Position numbers and translations under genes: made by a program. Shown in pieces: positions 31,449 to 33,407 of a stretch of 33,407 bases of DNA (its first letter is position 1; each line of letters opens with the position of its first letter). The notes below the pieces were generated by a model. The model did not search any database. It saw only the letters and a list, made by a program, of their open reading frames with translations, and was not told the DNA's origin. This DNA is from Tieghemiomyces parasiticus (taxonomy: Eukaryota; Kickxellomycota; Dimargaritomycetes; Dimargaritales; Dimargaritaceae). The stretch is taken from the NCBI GenBank assembly GCA_027575765.1, contig JANBPT010000496.1, forward strand, positions 1 to 33,407, written 5' to 3'.

Positions 31449-32026
31449 ATACGTGATGTCCGTGTGGTACGGAATTCATGGAGCTGGGTAGCTGTTTTCT
31501 TTTTTTTGACTTGACAGGGTGTGCTTGTATATTAAAATGAATCAAGTCGTTGATTAAGTTTTTTAAAAATTATAATGCGTACCCTCGCTTACCGTCCGTG
31601 GGGTATAGGATAGCGGCACCCAACGATGGGTAGTAAATATGACTTGAGGTCAACAGTTAGGCAATCCTACGGCTGGTTGCGTGAATAACAAAAGTATGGC
31701 CAACACGACTTATATCATAGCCTCATTGTTGGTCTACAGCTCGCAGGGCGGCCTGTCCAATCCCTCTCAGTAAACGGGCAGCGCACTATGACTCATGCTA
31801 CGATTATCCGGCCCTGTTTGTTACGGACATATTTTTTCGCCTTACCATTATTACAGCCTCGGCCATACTGTTGGCTCCTCCAACAGACCACTTGGCCCGT
31901 CCAAGCTCAAGCAGGACGCCCATTTCGCCTACCCGACGACCGCACTGTCCCTCATTCCCAACACCATTGATAAATTTGGCCCTTGTTTATATCAGACTTG
32001 CATTCCACCCACCCACGGCCGCGCCA
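31449..32026. other. Intergenic region PRCC to ARG2
   Basis: T/A-rich 3' UTR of PRCC (31500-31575) followed by the ARG2 promoter. A TTTATAT string lies near 31987, about 35 nt before the ATG. Homology to the region upstream of the left-hand ARG2 copy covers only the last 40 nt or so before the start codon. No gene was seen. Confidence 0.45.
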
Positions 32027-33407
32027 TGACCTTGTCCAGACTCTGCCTCCGTCGGTTCCACACGGGGCAGGTACTCCGCGAACCCTCTCAGGTCCCGCAG
32101 CTCTACCTTCAGGTCCTTCAAGCGTTCCCCAGCCAGCGCGAAGCCCAGCAGTTCCTCCGGCGAGTGACCGGGCGCGGGCGCACTGCCCCTGCCCTGCCAA
32201 CCACCGTGCCGCCACTATCCCTGCCGCCTCGGTCTAAACCTGCCGCCTCGAAAAGGGTACTGCCGGAGGCCGACTGGGTGGCCTCATTACTTAACCCGAC
32301 TCGGCAGCTCATCGCTCTCGTGGTCGTACCCACGGGCCTCAGCCCGACCCACCAGGCCCAGGTGGCTCAAACGCTCGTCAACCTGGTTCCCTTGGGCCTT
32401 TCGCCGGTCGTACTACTTCAACCATGTTACACTCGTACCGCCGGGCCGGCTGCCACCACCACCTCCGCCTCCTGTGCGGAGGACCCCGCCGTTGATGCCA
32501 CGGTTCGCGACCGCCTCCAGCAGCAGTGTCTAGCCTTTGTAGCCCGTATCGAAGCCGTGCCAGGCGGCTTGGCCCGGCCGATCCCGGCCGGTACGGTATT
32601 CCGGTGGTCGGTCGCCGACCCGCACCGTATAGACACCGACCTCGGCCCCGTGATGACCTCGCTCAAATCCCACCGCATTCCGGTCCTCACTCCGCTAGGC
32701 GTCCGTGCGTCGGAGAGCGGGCTTGCCACTGCTGTTCTGCCCACTGACCGCGCCTTGGGGGCCCTAGCCCGCCGCATGTCCCAGGACGCGTGCGGCATCC
32801 CCGCCGTGACCCCGTCAGCCCCCACGGTGGATAAGGAGCGTACGGCGGCCCCACCGTTGCCCCCGGCCGTCCCTGCCGAGGCCTGCAGGGTCATTCTCGT
32901 CACTCCGGCGACGCCCTGGTGGCCGGCGGCACTCACACCACGACTCGACCTTGGACAGCTCAATTTCATCAACCTGGAGGACGAATACCCACGAATCCGG
33001 TCGGCCCTCACCGGCCTGCTGGCCGACCGGCCGACCACCAGCCATACAGCAACGGACCATGCTAAAGCCCGGACCGCCCTCTACACCCTCGACATGATCC
33101 GCGACTGTCTTGGCGTGCTCCCCACGACCTCGTCGGCCCTCCTGGTCACACCGGACTCCGTCGGCCGGTCTATCCAGAACTGGATTACCGATAAGCCCAT
33201 TGCCCTTCGCCAAGCGTCGTCAGCGGCGGGTGAGGTAGGCGTCCCGCCTAGCGGCCCGCTCATTACAACCACCCGGTTTAGCGACCTACCGGCCACGGCC
33301 AATTCCGGCTCGGTCGCACTGGACACGACTGCGTCCCAGCGTCCGTCGGCACTGGTGCTACGCCACGGCCTCAAGGTCACCGCCCACCGATCCCTGGATA
33401 CCGTGGA
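32027..33407 (+). CDS. ARG2: Mitochondrial N-acetylglutamate synthase, 5' part
   Basis: Open for 460 codons to the window edge, no intron so far, so the C-terminal acetyltransferase (GNAT) domain is largely or wholly missing here. Arg2 makes N-acetylglutamate from acetyl-CoA and glutamate, the first step of fungal arginine synthesis, in mitochondria. The N-terminus (MTLSRLCLRRFHTGQ) looks like a matrix presequence. The next part, QLYLQVLQAFPSQREAQQFL, is the helical segment seen at the start of Arg2 proteins. The amino-acid-kinase-like domain contains LVNLVPLGLSPVVLL. About residues 315-390 hold the family hallmark: LNFINLEDEYPRIRSALTGL, then TLDMIRDCLGVLPTTSSALL. The start codon is the first ATG; the other inverted copy uses the equivalent ATG at the left edge. 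Confidence 0.88.

Noticed and set aside
32427..33380. Long minus-strand frames at the right edge
   Set aside because: They are antisense to the ARG2 coding sequence, whose protein matches its family along its length.

Overview
The window reads as nuclear DNA of a filamentous or early-diverging fungus. Three things point there: a RAX2-type polarity protein, monofunctional SAICAR synthetase (Ade1 type; animals use a bifunctional enzyme), and fungal mitochondrial Arg2-type N-acetylglutamate synthase. Genes are moderately GC-rich and carry short introns. I could place 15 introns of about 115-256 nt, all GT-AG, by matching reading phase and protein-family continuity. Species cannot be named from sequence alone; an early-diverging (Zoopagomycota- or Mucoromycota-like) fungus is my guess.

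Layout from left to right: the 5' end of an ARG2-like gene running off the left edge (-); a decayed mariner element; a mitochondrial 2-Cys peroxiredoxin (-); CUL3 cullin (+); mitochondrial ribosomal proteins mS35 (+) and uS15m (+); ADE1 (+); a nearly intact mariner with one internal stop codon (transposase on -); a 1799-aa RAX2 polarity protein carrying a C-terminal SH3 domain (-); a 4-kb divergent intergenic region; RAD18 ubiquitin ligase (+); a third, decayed mariner (+); a five-exon NSUN-family RNA m5C methyltransferase (-); a PRCC-family nuclear protein (+); and the 5' part of ARG2 (+) running off the right edge.

Most genes are ordinary housekeeping genes with no operon-like logic. Some groupings stand out: two mitochondrial small-subunit ribosomal proteins lie side by side; three divergent gene pairs share upstream regions (PRX/CUL3, RAX2/RAD18, NSUN/PRCC); and mariner copies sit only between genes. 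No prokaryotic-type defence system, CRISPR array, rRNA or tRNA was seen.

The observations most worth following are: the same ARG2 5' end at both edges in opposite orientation, with a mariner abutting one copy; the catalytic motif IV of the NSUN enzyme being assembled across a 19-nt microexon; the SH3 domain on RAX2; a very regular G-quadruplex motif just beyond the RAX2 stop codon; and strong purine/pyrimidine strand asymmetry in the RAX2-RAD18 intergenic region.
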